Part shown: in pieces, positions 20,614-30,645 of the stretch
Layout: the number at the start of each line of letters is the position of its first letter
How positions within the stretch are numbered: position 1 is the stretch's first letter
The notes under the pieces: generated by a model
Databases searched by the model: none
The model's input: only the letters and a program-made list of their open reading frames with translations
Told to the model about the DNA's origin: nothing
Translations under genes and position numbers: made by a program
Origin: Rosa chinensis
Lineage: Eukaryota > Streptophyta > Magnoliopsida > Rosales > Rosaceae
Direction: 5' to 3'
Length of the DNA stretch: 64,000 nt
Assembly: GCF_002994745.2 (NCBI RefSeq)
Contig: NC_037092.1
Coordinates: forward strand, 85,722,398 to 85,786,397

Positions 20614-23112
20614 ATGGATAGCCATCACTTCAAATTATTAGGATTTACAACCCCTTCTACAACAGGAGAAACCGATCTCCTGATGATCACTCCTGTAGAA
20701 GTTGCCCGATCAAGAACAAAAAATTATCAATTTATGCATATTGGAGCAGTCCAAGTAGGCATAAAACTTCTGGCTCGAGAAGACATAAACTGTTCAGTTC
20801 TATGTGTCCTACAAGACAATAGACTAACAGATTTTCAAGCTAGTCTGTTGGGAACCCTTGAAGCATCTTTATGCAATCAGGTGGCATATTTCAACTGCTT
20901 TCCAAACTTCTCAACCAGCTTGAAAGATGCAGCTCATTGTCTAAAACTGAGAGTCAAGACAGATGACATATCAATGAAAAAAGATATGCAAGAACTCACA
21001 ATAGTATACAGAATATACTATAAACTGATGAGTACCACAGTAGAATCAAAGACAAGGATATCAAATATCCCTGATCTTACTACTGGATTCCTCACCAGTC
21101 AGAAGAACCATTCACAACAGATTCACAAAGTTACTTGGAATGAAGTAACTTTTCCTATTGAATGGAAACTTTCTGGTCTAAAAAAACCAGCAAAAAATGC
21201 CAAAGCAGCAATATATGAAAGCAGAAAGACTGGAGATATTAGTCTAATAAAATTTGACGATCACCGAAAAAGTGACGTTTGTCCTGAAAATGTTAGGATA
21301 AACAAAAATCTTCATACAAGAAGGTATAGCACTAAAGAAGCTAGTGTTAGTGGTACAAAATATTCTGAAGAACCAACAGAATCTATCACTGAAGAAGAAT
21401 TAGAAGCTGATCTGAACATACCAGTAAATATGCTTAGAGCACAAAAGCTCTATGATGAAACAGAATCTTGCGAAAATCCTGAACGATTAGAAAAACTAAT
21501 CGAAGAAATGAAAATTTTCAAACCAGGAAAGGAAAGAAAACTCCTTCCCTATCAAGATATTGAAATGGAAGAAGGAGAAATCTCCAAAACTTTCATCACA
21601 AGAGAAAAGGGAAAAGTAAAACTCCCTATACAAAAAGCCCCTAAGGGAAGAAGAGAAAAGGGAAAAGTAAAACTCCCTATACAGAAAGCCCCTAAGGGAA
21701 GAAATGGAGAAAGAAATTCTCAAAGATTTGTCCCAGAGGACAATATACCCAGAATACCAATTTTCACTCATGGTATCTGGCTAAATCTAGACAAAACTCT
21801 AGACCAGAGAAAAACTCTTGACCAATGGGTTGATAGCCTGATGATGGCTTCTACTCTAACCCTTGGAAAATTTGAAGCACCAGATCTTCAGGTGTACTAT
21901 GAAACTACTCTCACTAAAGTAGCAAAAAAGTATTACTTCTCTTTCAAAGAGACTGCCAGAGGGAAAGACTGGCTAGAAGAGATAAAAAATTTAAAATCTC
22001 CATATGATTTTGCAGTACTCCTGTACGATCAGTTCTGTGGAGATCTCTCAAATCTGAGTGAAAAGGCTAAAGAAACAGCCAAATCAAATATCTATGCTCT
22101 CAAAATATGTGACATGAGATATTTTGAAGAATACTTGAATGAATTTCAAGAATATTATTGTACGATTGGTGAACTAGAGAATACTGATCTAGTTAACTTA
22201 TTGCACAGAAAACTCCCTGAACCGTGGAGAACAGCTGTGAGAGAAAGCATAGCTGAAAAACCAATTGAAAGATTTTCAATTGGAGGAATTGCCGACAGAA
22301 TCCGACAATTACTAAAGGAACAATGCAAAGCCAATCTTAGAGCTAAGATGACCAAGAAACAACTCAAAGGAGTTGAAAATTTCTGTTATGGAATACTGGA
22401 TATGCCCACCAACTGGGGCTGTCATGAATCCAAGTTCCATAGAAAAAGAAAAGAAAAATATTACTCGAAAAAATTCAAAAAGGGTAATAAGAAAAAAGAT
22501 TGGAAATTTAAGAAAAGTTTCAATTTAAAAAAACAACAGGATGAAGATCCTAAAAAGAAATTCTTCAAGAAAAAGAAGAATCACAGAGTCAACCATCAGA
22601 ATACTCAACCAGGCAAGAAAGCTTGCAGATGCTGGTTATGTAAAACTGAAGGGCACTCTGCCAATGAATGCCCAGAAAAGGGTAAAAGATCTACAAAAGC
22701 TCTATTTGAAGAATATGAGCGTATAGTAGAAACAGCACATATGAAGGGCTACGAAATAGCCTATTCTGATGAAGAAGATGATGACAGGTCAGTTTACTCT
22801 GCCTGGTCAGAAGAAGAAGAATCATCTGATTCAGAAATAGATTATAAAGTAGAGTACTTAGAATCTAGACAGATGAATGTCCTACATGTCAAAAACTGGG
22901 AAGAAAGTAGGACGGAAACACTAACGTCTTCTTATCAGGTGAACCCTGGTACATTCGTTTGTGACTACTGTCTATGTCACGAAAAGAATGGACTTCTTAT
23001 GTTTTGTGAAAAGTCAAAAAAGACTTATCACAAAGAATGTTTCATAGCTGAAGCAAGAAGAAAGACCAAAAATGGCCTTGTTAGCCAATTGGTAGAACAA
23101 GAATATGCATAA
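20614..23112 (+). CDS. Pararetroviral movement protein plus coat protein, open 832-codon frame
   Basis: Residues about 15-130 resemble the caulimovirid 30K-type movement protein (FMHIGAVQVGIK, VLQDNRLTD, NCFPNFSTSL), which would help virus pass plasmodesmata. Residues about 400-600 fit the coat/Gag-like region (KICDMRYFEEYLNEFQEYY, LHRKLPEPWR). A Lys-rich segment precedes a CCHC zinc knuckle at C673, C676, H681, C686. Around residues 783-809 is a second cysteine motif. A 17-residue segment is duplicated in tandem at residues 330-363. The movement-domain N-terminus lies upstream in another frame, so the first ATG here is not the native start. The frame ends at a TAA, after which the same frame continues into protease sequence, so the stop is probably a later mutation. 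Confidence 0.8.
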   Translation: MDSHHFKLLGFTTPSTTGETDLLMITPVEVARSRTKNYQFMHIGAVQVGIKLLAREDINCSVLCVLQDNRLTDFQASLLGTLEASLCNQVAYFNCFPNFSTSLKDAAHCLKLRVKTDDISMKKDMQELTIVYRIYYKLMSTTVESKTRISNIPDLTTGFLTSQKNHSQQIHKVTWNEVTFPIEWKLSGLKKPAKNAKAAIYESRKTGDISLIKFDDHRKSDVCPENVRINKNLHTRRYSTKEASVSGTKYSEEPTESITEEELEADLNIPVNMLRAQKLYDETESCENPERLEKLIEEMKIFKPGKERKLLPYQDIEMEEGEISKTFITREKGKVKLPIQKAPKGRREKGKVKLPIQKAPKGRNGERNSQRFVPEDNIPRIPIFTHGIWLNLDKTLDQRKTLDQWVDSLMMASTLTLGKFEAPDLQVYYETTLTKVAKKYYFSFKETARGKDWLEEIKNLKSPYDFAVLLYDQFCGDLSNLSEKAKETAKSNIYALKICDMRYFEEYLNEFQEYYCTIGELENTDLVNLLHRKLPEPWRTAVRESIAEKPIERFSIGGIADRIRQLLKEQCKANLRAKMTKKQLKGVENFCYGILDMPTNWGCHESKFHRKRKEKYYSKKFKKGNKKKDWKFKKSFNLKKQQDEDPKKKFFKKKKNHRVNHQNTQPGKKACRCWLCKTEGHSANECPEKGKRSTKALFEEYERIVETAHMKGYEIAYSDEEDDDRSVYSAWSEEEESSDSEIDYKVEYLESRQMNVLHVKNWEESRTETLTSSYQVNPGTFVCDYCLCHEKNGLLMFCEKSKKTYHKECFIAEARRKTKNGLVSQLVEQEYA
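21601..21702 (+). repeat. 51-bp in-frame tandem duplication in the viral ORF
   Basis: Two consecutive 51-bp units (21601-21651, 21652-21702) differ by one or two bases and each encode REKGKVKLPIQKAPKGR. The duplication preserves the frame and lies in the basic linker between movement and coat regions. Confidence 0.95.
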
Positions 23113-24056
23113 TATTTCTCTGAGCAAAAAGTGAAAGAAATAGAAACGATGTTCCAAGAAGCTATGGAATCCTCTTCCTCAAAAATAAAGGAAGAAAAAA
23201 TCGAGGAAGAAAAACTCGATACAACTATAGAACTGGTTGAAATACCAGAAAATGTTCCTAAAGAATGCAAACCATTCATACCTCAGGAACAAGCTCAGAA
23301 AAATGAGCTTCAACAATTGAAAGTCGTCTCTACTTGTAGATACAGCAATTACATAGAGATTGGACTCAAATTCCCTGATCATAAAAAATATCATCTACAT
23401 GCATTTGTGGACAACGGATCAGGATTTACAGTTGCAAAGAGATTTGCAATTCCAGAATAACTCTGGAAAGAAGATAAGAAAAGAACAGCTACAGGTGTCA
23501 CGTTAGATGGGAGCCATCATACAATGAATAAAGTAGCAAAATATGTTCACATCACCATAGGTGGAGGGACATTTATCATCCATAATATTTGGCAATCTGA
23601 AGGCCAAGGATCAGATTTCTTGTTGGGAAATGATTTTATTCTCCAACAGAGATTCATCCAAGATGAAGAAGCGATAGGCTTCAGAAAAGGAGAACGGGTG
23701 TTCTAGGCAGATAGGCTTACTCAAGCCAAAAGTGTAGTAGGTCCAAACTTTACTATACAATATCAGATATCGCAACAGAATAATGGTGATCTTACCCCCT
23801 ACAAACCCAAATTTGAAACCATCCTCCAAATAAAACAATAAGAAGAACTACTTGTTGAAGAATCAACTTAATCATCTTCTGAAGAAGAAGAAGAAACAAC
23901 TAGCACAGATGAAGAAACTAGTTTCATCCATGAGCATAACCTCAAGCACTTTCAGAATAAGCTTGAGTCTCAGAAAATTCCCACTCTTGATAAATCAAGA
24001 AACTACTCGAGAAGAATATAGATGTAAACCCTCAGAAGTTTTGGGAAAAAGAACCA
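23113..24056 (+). pseudogene. Pararetroviral protease region, several stops
   Basis: The frame of the preceding ORF continues through 23131-23460 and 23524-23706, separated by TAA (23458-23460) and TAG (23704-23706). The aspartic protease active site is VDNGSGFT near 23407, with D-N-G-S where D-T/S-G-S is usual. A GNDFI phrase near 23626 fits the second protease region. Further TAA codons near 23838 and 23868 precede an acidic Ser/Glu linker, and the frame shifts by two between about 23990 and 24056 before RT. Confidence 0.7.
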
Positions 24057-25503
24057 GTGGTTTGTGAATTAAGATTACATGATATGAATGCCATCTGTCA
24101 TGTCAAAGCTATTCCTCAGTACAAAGAGGAAGACCAGAAAGAATTCAGAAAAGATATTGAAGATCTCCTGAACAAGAGATTAATTCAACCTTCTATTAGC
24201 CCTCATCATGCTCCAGCATTCTACATGAGAAATCATGCAGAAAACCTCAGGGGAAAAGCTAGAATGGTAATTGACTACAGAGATGTCAATAAGAAGACCA
24301 TTAAAGACGGATATCAAATTGCTCAAGTACGAGTATTGATCAACCAGCTCAGAGGAGCTAAGGTCTTTTCAAAATTCGATGCAAAGTCGGGTTTCTGGCA
24401 AGTCAAAATGCATCCTGAGAGTGTTCCTCTCACTGCTTTCGGAACACCACAAGGACATTACGAATGGTTAGTAATGCCTTTTGGTCTAAAACAAGGCCCC
24501 TCAATCTTCCAAAGAAAGATGGACAACATCTTCAAACATGTGGCTGAATTCTGCGTCGTCTATATTGATGACATTCTTGTCTTCTCCAAAAACAGAGAAG
24601 AACACATGAAACACCTCTATGAGGTTGTAAAGCTGATAGTTTAGCATGAAATTATCCTAGGAGAAAAGAAAATCTTCTTTATCCTCGATGAAGTTGATTT
24701 CCTAGGAATAAATATCAAAAATGGAGTAATAAAACTCCAACCTCACATCCTTGAGAAAATCTGGAAGTTTCCAGATAGAATTCCTGATGCTAAGAGTCTA
24801 GAAAGATTCTTAGGAGTTATCAATTATGGAAGAGATTTCATTCCCAAAATCTCAGGACTAACAGCAATGTTATCTCCTAAAACAAGTTCCAAGAGAAAAT
24901 GAAACTTCACTGAAGATGATGAAAAAATTGTGAAGCAGATAAAAAATTTTTGCAAAAACCTCCCTCCTCTACAACAATCAGAGGAAAATGATGAAATTAT
25001 CCTCCAAACAGATGCGAGTGATAACCACTGGTCCGGTGTTGTTCTGGAAAAAATGCCTGGAACTAACATTGAAAAGATCTGCAAATTTTGTAGTGGCAAG
25101 TTCAGCCCTGCAGAATTAAACTATCCCACAGGGGAAAAAGAAATTTTAGCTGTCAAGAAAATAATTTTAAATTCTCAAGCTTTTCTTGGAAACCCCTTTA
25201 CTGTCCTCACTGACTGTGCTAGAGTAAAGAATTTTAAAAATTTTAAACTTGACAAAGCTGCTAACAGAGGAAGACCAGCAAACTAGCAATTATTTCTTAA
25301 CCAATATGATTTTAATGTTGAATTAATTGCAGGAAACAAAAACTATCTTCCAGACGCCCTAACAAGAGAAATGGCAATGTTCAGCCGCAAAGATGATGAC
25401 GAAGGTCGCAATCCCAGAAGCAGAAGAACTAGGAAAGAACATGAAACCAGCGAGGATCCCAAAGAAAAAATCCTCAAAAGATTCCTGCTAAGTCCAAAAT
25501 GAC
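24057..25503 (+). pseudogene. Pararetroviral reverse transcriptase and RNase H
   Basis: RT is open at 24057-24644 with MVIDYRDVNKKT, FSKFDAKSGFWQV, MPFGLKQGPSIFQRKM and the catalytic box YIDDILVFS (24561-24587). After a TAG (24642-24644) the thumb follows, with GVINYGRDFIPKIS, then a TGA near 24901. RNase H (24930-25286) has QTDASDNHWSG, PTGEKEILAV and VLTDCARV, then a TAG (25284-25286) and the closing NYLPDALTREM. All stops lie in one frame. These enzymes would copy pregenomic RNA to DNA in the virion or cytoplasm; this copy is inactive. Confidence 0.9.
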
Positions 25504-26672
25504 TAGCCACAACTGATCAATCCCAAGGTAAAGGATTGGCTATCCCATCTCAAACGGCAGACGGTAAAGGCTTATCAAGACCATTGACGGCTGTTGCTTT
25601 GCCAAAAAGTAAACCAACTCCAACTGGAGTTATAAATGTTTTTAATTATGAATTAAGAACCTTTGCTGAACCTGTATTCAGAACTGGCAGGAGGCTAGCT
25701 TACCACCAGAAGGCAATCCTGGATAATCTCTTATTTGCCTTCCAAGAAAGAAATAGTGGTATTATGTTCCCAGCTCTGTTTGCTTTAGCTGAAGAACTCC
25801 ATGAAAATGTTAGACCACAGCAAGAAGAAGTTCATATACAGCAGAGTGTTGTTAGAAGTGAAAAAATTCACTATCTTGAAGATCCAAAAAGTGCTAGAGT
25901 TCCTATTATAGTACTAAAAGAATCATAATGGTTTGAATTCCATAATCTTATTGGAAGCCATAATTCTGAAAACTATATTCCTCCAACCCTCTTCATTGTT
26001 GCAGGACCTTATGTTGGAAGATACGGAGTTAATGTTCAGAGTGAACATCCTCAAGAACACATACTTTGGCTTGTTGAAAATGGTTTTGTCCATAATCTAT
26101 AGACCAAAACAAATGATGATCTCAAAGGCCTACCCCCTATCATCGTCAACACAGTAAAAAATATTAGAAAAAATGATTGCACTCTTAGACTGAAGTTCAG
26201 ATCTACTCCACCAGAATGGATTCATAGAACAAACGGTGAAGTTGAATACATTTCTCTTTATCATTATGTGAGAATTCTTCAAAAAAGATATCTTTAGCCC
26301 GCCTGTTTTGGGTACAATGGCCAGCCAAATTCAAGTATTCCATGGATGAAGGTCATGTCTCTAGAATACATCAAAAAGATCATCCAAGAAGATACAAGAA
26401 ATACTTTCCTGGCAGCAGGAGAAAAAACAATTATCACTGCTTATGATCATCCAGAAGCAATCAGCAGTGACCTCTTCATATCTCTCACAAGAAAAGAGAT
26501 AGTCTCGACACTAGCGTGCTTACAGTGGGTTGAAAAGCTTGAAAAAGACAACCACTACAAGATGTATGTAGATACAGATGTCGAGGAAAATGTAACTACT
26601 GCCAGAATGGCCCGAATGGATGACAACTCTTTTATCCTTGGCCACAACTCAGAAACGGATGAGAACATGTGA
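25504..26672 (+). pseudogene. C-terminal extension after RNase H, function unknown
   Basis: The RT/RNase H frame continues for about 390 codons beyond the RNase H end, crossing TGA (about 25501), TAA (25926-25928), TAG (about 26101) and TAG (about 26296) to a final TGA at 26672. Readable segments are 25536-25928 and 26346-26672. Recognisable features are a Pro-rich start and a globular-looking part with VAGPYVGRYGVN and EHILWLVENGF phrases. I know no domain that matches. It could be a translational transactivator-like or other accessory ORF originally separate from the polyprotein. Confidence 0.6.
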
Positions 26673-26886
26673 AGCAGCAGGTTTAGAAAGCACTGAAAAG
26701 TACTTTTGGACTCTTCCCAAAAGCTGCTTTTGCTTTTCAAAAAGAACAAGGTGAAAAACATTTCACCTAAAGGAATCTGCTTTTTGCCAATCGACCTCCA
26801 TCATCAGGAGCACTCACAAAAACAGAAATTCACGGAGTTGTTCTGTATATTTTGTTGTTTTGAATTCTAGCGTGAGTTTCGCTCCC

Positions 26887-26893
26887 TATATAA
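26887..26893 (+). promoter_or_regulatory. Pararetroviral promoter TATA box
   Basis: ctatataaggagc matches the TATA context of caulimovirid pregenomic RNA promoters and lies about 215 bp after the last viral coding base. The upstream 26690-26880 stretch contains palindrome-like aaagctgcttttgcttttc and aaaacatttcacc phrases. Transcription would start near 26920. Confidence 0.7.
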
Positions 26894-27111
26894 GGAGCTT
26901 TAGCTTCAGTTGTCGAAAATTGGGAAGAATCATATTCTCTCAAGAAATATGAAAGCCATAGTAGCAGTGTGCTCTTTCCTTCCTGTCTAGTGTGAAGTAG
27001 TGTGCTTTCATTACAAGTAAGTATCTGTAATCATTCTTATGGATAACTAAACAGCTTTTTAGCTGTTTACCTGAGAATGAGGCTCTAAACTTTAGATTGT
27101 AATTATGCTTA

Positions 27112-27117
27112 AATAAA
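27112..27117 (+). terminator. Pararetroviral polyadenylation signal
   Basis: aataaa lies about 220 bp downstream of the TATA box, the expected spacing for caulimovirid RNAs, where the signal falls in the terminal redundancy. Recognisable viral sequence ends shortly after. Confidence 0.5.
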
Positions 27118-27140
27118 TAATTTCAGATTGCTCATCCACT

Positions 27141-27558
27141 TCGTCAAATATTTTCTTTATTGCAATTTTATGTTATATCTATGTCATGTTCAGCCTTAAA
27201 TCCTGTATTACCTTTAAGTTCAGAATTTCTGTCTCTTAGGAAGATTTGCCTCAGCTTAAGATAAAAACAAGCAATAGTGATTCCGCCTGTTAAAGTAACC
27301 GCTAGGCAGGGAGCCATTAGGTGAAAAACTTGGGCATGTTGAAGGCTAGTTTTGTTTTTCTCAGAAGTTGGAACATGTTTTTCTAAGAAAAAGTGAGTTT
27401 TGAATCCAAAAGTCAACATAAGATACATTAGGCACTACTTTAGAAAGGATTACCCTTAAGAGTCTTTTCCTCTAAAGTTTGTGTATTTGGGCAAAATACC
27501 AACTTGGTTGATTGATTGGGCAAAATACTTCATGATTTTAGGCAAACGGGCTTAACCC
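27141..27558. other. Spacer between virus and dioxygenase gene
   Basis: No gene. An 86-codon minus frame (27428-27168) has no recognisable domain. The virus/host junction lies in or just before this stretch. Confidence 0.4.
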
Positions 27559-27604
27559 CATATTTTTATATCATTCTCACTTCAAGAACCTTGCAATATA
27601 AATA
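27559..27604 (+). promoter_or_regulatory. Dioxygenase core promoter with TATA box
   Basis: tatttttatatcattctcac followed by ttcaagaacc and atataaata (TATA, 27596-27604) lies about 115 bp before the start codon. Near-copies of this segment without the TATA sequence occur at 16789-16830, 19379-19418 and 54474-54512. Confidence 0.65.
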
Positions 27605-27715
27605 AATAAAACCCTCAAGGTACAAAAGATTCATCACTAAATATAGTACCAAAGTACAGAGAAAGAACCAGCTGTTCGTTGGAAACACAAAGGAAGTGCT
27701 TGATAAGTTGGAGAA

Positions 27716-29177
27716 ATGGGTTCAGATTCTCAGTACCAAATTCCGACAATAGAATTCACAATGAATTCGCTTGTAGTGGACCGAGGAACTGCTGAGTGGT
27801 ACCATCTGTGCAAGAAGGTTCGAGAGGCTTGTGAAAATTATGGTTGCTTCGAAATTGTGTATGATAAGATACCTCCGCAGACAAAAGCCGAAACCCTTTC
27901 AGCTTCAAGGAAACTTTACAGCCTTCCACTTGAGACAAAGAAGAACAACCTTACCCCAAACCGTTACCAGGGTTACGTTGGACCGGGTGTCACTGCTCCC
28001 TTGTATGAAGGCTTTGGCTTTCAGGAAGCATCGAACTATGAATCCCTTAGAAGCTTCACAGAAGAAATATGGTCTCATGACCAGTTTTGGTAAGTAATCT
28101 CATTCATGTTGAGTTGACTATATTCAACATATATGCTTGATATACATTGTTCGTCGATCTATTGCCTACCTAAACTAGCTCAAGTGTTTGAGCGTTCTAC
28201 AGATTTTCTAACATGCTATCAGATGCCTTTTGTTCTCAACTTATCTACACTTTACAATTTTTAGCTGAGGTTGATAGAATGGTCTTGCTCAGTTATCTTG
28301 CCATTTTACCTTTCAGCCTTAATTTATGGTTATGTAGTGATTTGTTTGTTTGTTTGTTCATGTTATATATGTTGCAACTGCAGCACTGTCCTTTCTATGA
28401 TGAAGCAGCTGGATGAGCTGAAAGATATGATTCACTTGATGATTCTTGATAGCTATGGTTTGGAAAAATCATCAAATTTGATCATGGTGTCTAAGACGGT
28501 GCTACGGTTACATAAGTACACGACACGTCCTTCAGGGGAGTACGCGATGGCTGCCTCGGCTCACACTGACAAGACTTTTAGCACAATCCTTTTCGATGAT
28601 CAAGTTTCAGGTCTTGAAGTTCAAACCAAGGACGAACAATGGGTCAAGTTGCCTATATCTCCTTGCTCTTTCATCTTTGTTGTTGGAGACTTCCTCATGG
28701 TACAGAATAACTTAATTAATTCATAACTGAAATACTGTAGACACAAATCCATCTGAGTAGAGTCACATAAGTTCAGTAAGTTTATAAGCCTACTAAATTG
28801 TGCTTGTGAATTTCGAGTGCTGAAGCTTGCTATGGGGAAATTGACCACACACAACTTACAACAGATGATTCAAAAGTTCCACACAAAGTTTGACAATCAC
28901 TAATGGTGACCTGCAGGCATGGAGCAGTGGCAGAATGCATTCTGTGAAGCATCGGGTGATGATGTGTGGGGAAAAAGAACGACATTCCTTAATATCATCT
29001 GCACTTCCAATAGAGGGTTCCATCATCAAAGCACAAAAGGAGCTAGTAGATGAAGACTACCCACAAATTCTTAAAGATTTCGACTATACAGAATTTTTCA
29101 ACTTCATCTGTTCATCAGAAGGAAGAGCCATTGACTCACAAATGCAAGTTTACGCATTTGCTGGAATTGGAACTTGA
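27716..29177 (+). CDS. 2-oxoglutarate/Fe(II)-dependent dioxygenase, AOP-like
   Basis: Three exons: 27716-28089, 28384-28699 and 28917-29177. Donors are ttttg|gtaagt and tcatg|gtacag; acceptors are actgcag| and cctgcag|. The spliced frame is 951 nt, 316 residues, typical for this family. The N-terminal DIOX_N part starts IPTIEF. The catalytic jelly-roll carries Fe(II) ligands H185-x-D187 (AHTDKTF) and H242 (VKHRV), and the 2-oxoglutarate-binding R252-x-S254. The closest family I recall is the AOP1-type 2OG dioxygenases, which hydroxylate or desaturate small metabolites in the cytosol; the substrate cannot be read. The first ATG lies shortly after the TATA box. No stop or shift is seen, making it the only apparently intact gene in the window. 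Confidence 0.9.
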
Positions 29178-29811
29178 TTTGTTAATTATAAATATTGAAA
29201 ATAAAGGTTCTTGACTTGAGTAATGCCGCATTTGCCTGATGTGTAGTGTCTGATTGGATGAGGCTCCTCCTTTTATTTTACATCTTTGTCGACGTGACAT
29301 GCCTGGTCTTCCGAACTGGAAATTTCTTTGATTTGTAATTTATTTATCCTCTTCATCTTTTTGAATGGAGTTTAGTACCTCTGTTGATTTTCTGTTTTTG
29401 GCTGGGGCATGGCTGTTGTCCTTCCTTCTTCTGTTTGTAATCCTTTTCTCTTTTAATAAATTGTGTTGGGAAACTCTACTCTTTCCACTCCTATTTCAAC
29501 CAAAGAAAAAAACGTAGTGTCTGATTCAATTTCTGCATTCATTTGTAAAAGTTATGCTGTGATTACATTCTATTTCCGGCTACTACTAAGTGATAAAGTA
29601 ATTTGGGGTTCACATCCAAAACCAATTGACAATGGATGGAGTGGTCCAAACCCTTATAAACCTATAGGCAAGGTCTCATTTTTCCCATGTGGGATGTATA
29701 TATTCTCAACACGCCCCCGCACGTGTGGCAATTTTCAAGCCATACACGTGGACAACATTGGGTGACGTGGAGCCCGTGTGGCAGTGAGGCTTGCACACGT
29801 GGGATAACCTA
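29178..29811 (+). other. 3' region of the dioxygenase gene and LTR-element internal remnant
   Basis: AATAAA signals lie near 29198 and 29454, likely for the dioxygenase transcript. From about 29690 the sequence (acgcccccgcacgtgtggc ... cacgtgggataacc) appears to be internal sequence of the small LTR element ending at 29996, in minus orientation. A partner LTR was not found. Confidence 0.5.
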
Positions 29812-29996
29812 GCTCTGATACCATGATAGCTGTGTAAAGAAAATCAAGAAAAGGGAGAAAAATAGAAACTGGAATTAGAAATTGATGGATCGAACTACAT
29901 ATGGGAGCTGAGCAAGTACAACTATTTATACTAGAGCTAGGAATTACATATTGATGACACGTGTGATATCTAATGTGTGATATTATACTGCTAACA
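29812..29996 (-). mobile_element. Short LTR with tRNA-Met primer site (TRIM or Copia remnant)
   Basis: On the minus strand a 173-bp LTR (29996-29824) starts TGTTAGCAG and ends GCTATCA, with a TATA-like ctagtataaatag. It is directly followed by TGGTATCAGAGC (29823-29812), the initiator tRNA-Met primer site used by many Copia and TRIM elements. No coding domains or second LTR were found, so it is a truncated copy. Confidence 0.7.
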
Positions 29997-30424
29997 CCAA
30001 GTAAACAAAACACAATGGATAAACTAATGTGAAATTGAAAAATAATGTAGTCAGTAGTCACCAATATACTTGAAGCTGACAGTGGCAGAGGATAAGGTTT
30101 GTTCACTCTCATCTGATACTTGTTTATTGCTTCTAAATATCCAATAAACACAATCATGCCATCTTTTATTAATTGTAAACTTCTACAAGAAATTTGAAGA
30201 CTTAAATCTATGGATAGCAGATCAGGATGAAGTTTGCTGGGTTTCATCTGATATAAATTGCGATGAAGAGATCTCGACAGAATTCAATTCTGCTCTGTAT
30301 TAGTTAATACTGCTTCTTCTTTCTGATGGTGCTTTTGCTTATTAAGACTGCATGTTAATAAGGAAGATTCTACAATATGTTAACGTATGACATGCATACA
30401 ATTGCCTTAAAAGTGGTAAAATGA
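29997..30424. other. Spacer, no gene recognised
   Basis: A 170-codon minus frame (30247-29735) spans the LTR and this spacer. It crosses the LTR boundary, so it is unlikely to be a conserved gene, although the first 60 codons have a mixed composition resembling protein sequence. Confidence 0.35.
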
Positions 30425-30645
30425 ATCCTCAAAATAGTAATATTAGTCCTCAAAGTGGTAACATAAGTCCTTAAAGTGGTAAATTTTCTTAGTTACCACA
30501 TGAGTCCTCAAAATAGTAATATTAGTCCTCAAAGTGGTAACACGAGTCCTTAAAGTGGTAAATTTTCTTAGTTTACCTTATGAGCCTCAAAATAGTAATT
30601 TTTGTCCTCAAAGTGGTAACACGAGTCCTTAAAGTGGTAAAAATA
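30425..30645 (+). repeat. Tandem repeat, about 80-bp units, three copies
   Basis: Three imperfect units each contain cctcaaaatagtaat, gtcctcaaagtggtaac and agtccttaaagtggtaaa, followed by ttttcttagt. The shorter sub-phrase aaagtggtaa recurs within each unit, so the array probably grew from a shorter ancestor. Confidence 0.85.

Larger units (their letters stand above)
19998..27140 (+). mobile_element. Endogenous pararetrovirus (Caulimoviridae), nearly full length
   Basis: Order: tRNA-Met-type primer site, upstream coiled-coil ORF, movement protein, coat protein with zinc knuckle, protease, RT, RNase H, C-terminal extension, then a strong TATA box and an AATAAA signal. This is the circular caulimovirid genome cut near its primer site. 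No integrase is present, as in this virus family. The movement/coat ORF is open for 832 codons; the rest is broken by nonsense codons and two frameshifts. All core domains lie in one polyprotein order, as in badna-, petu- and florendovirus types; the genus is not assigned. It is a fossil, not an active virus. Confidence 0.9.

Noticed and set aside
29735..30247. 170-codon minus-strand frame as a gene
   Set aside because: It crosses the boundary of the short LTR element, so it is a chance fusion of element and spacer sequence.
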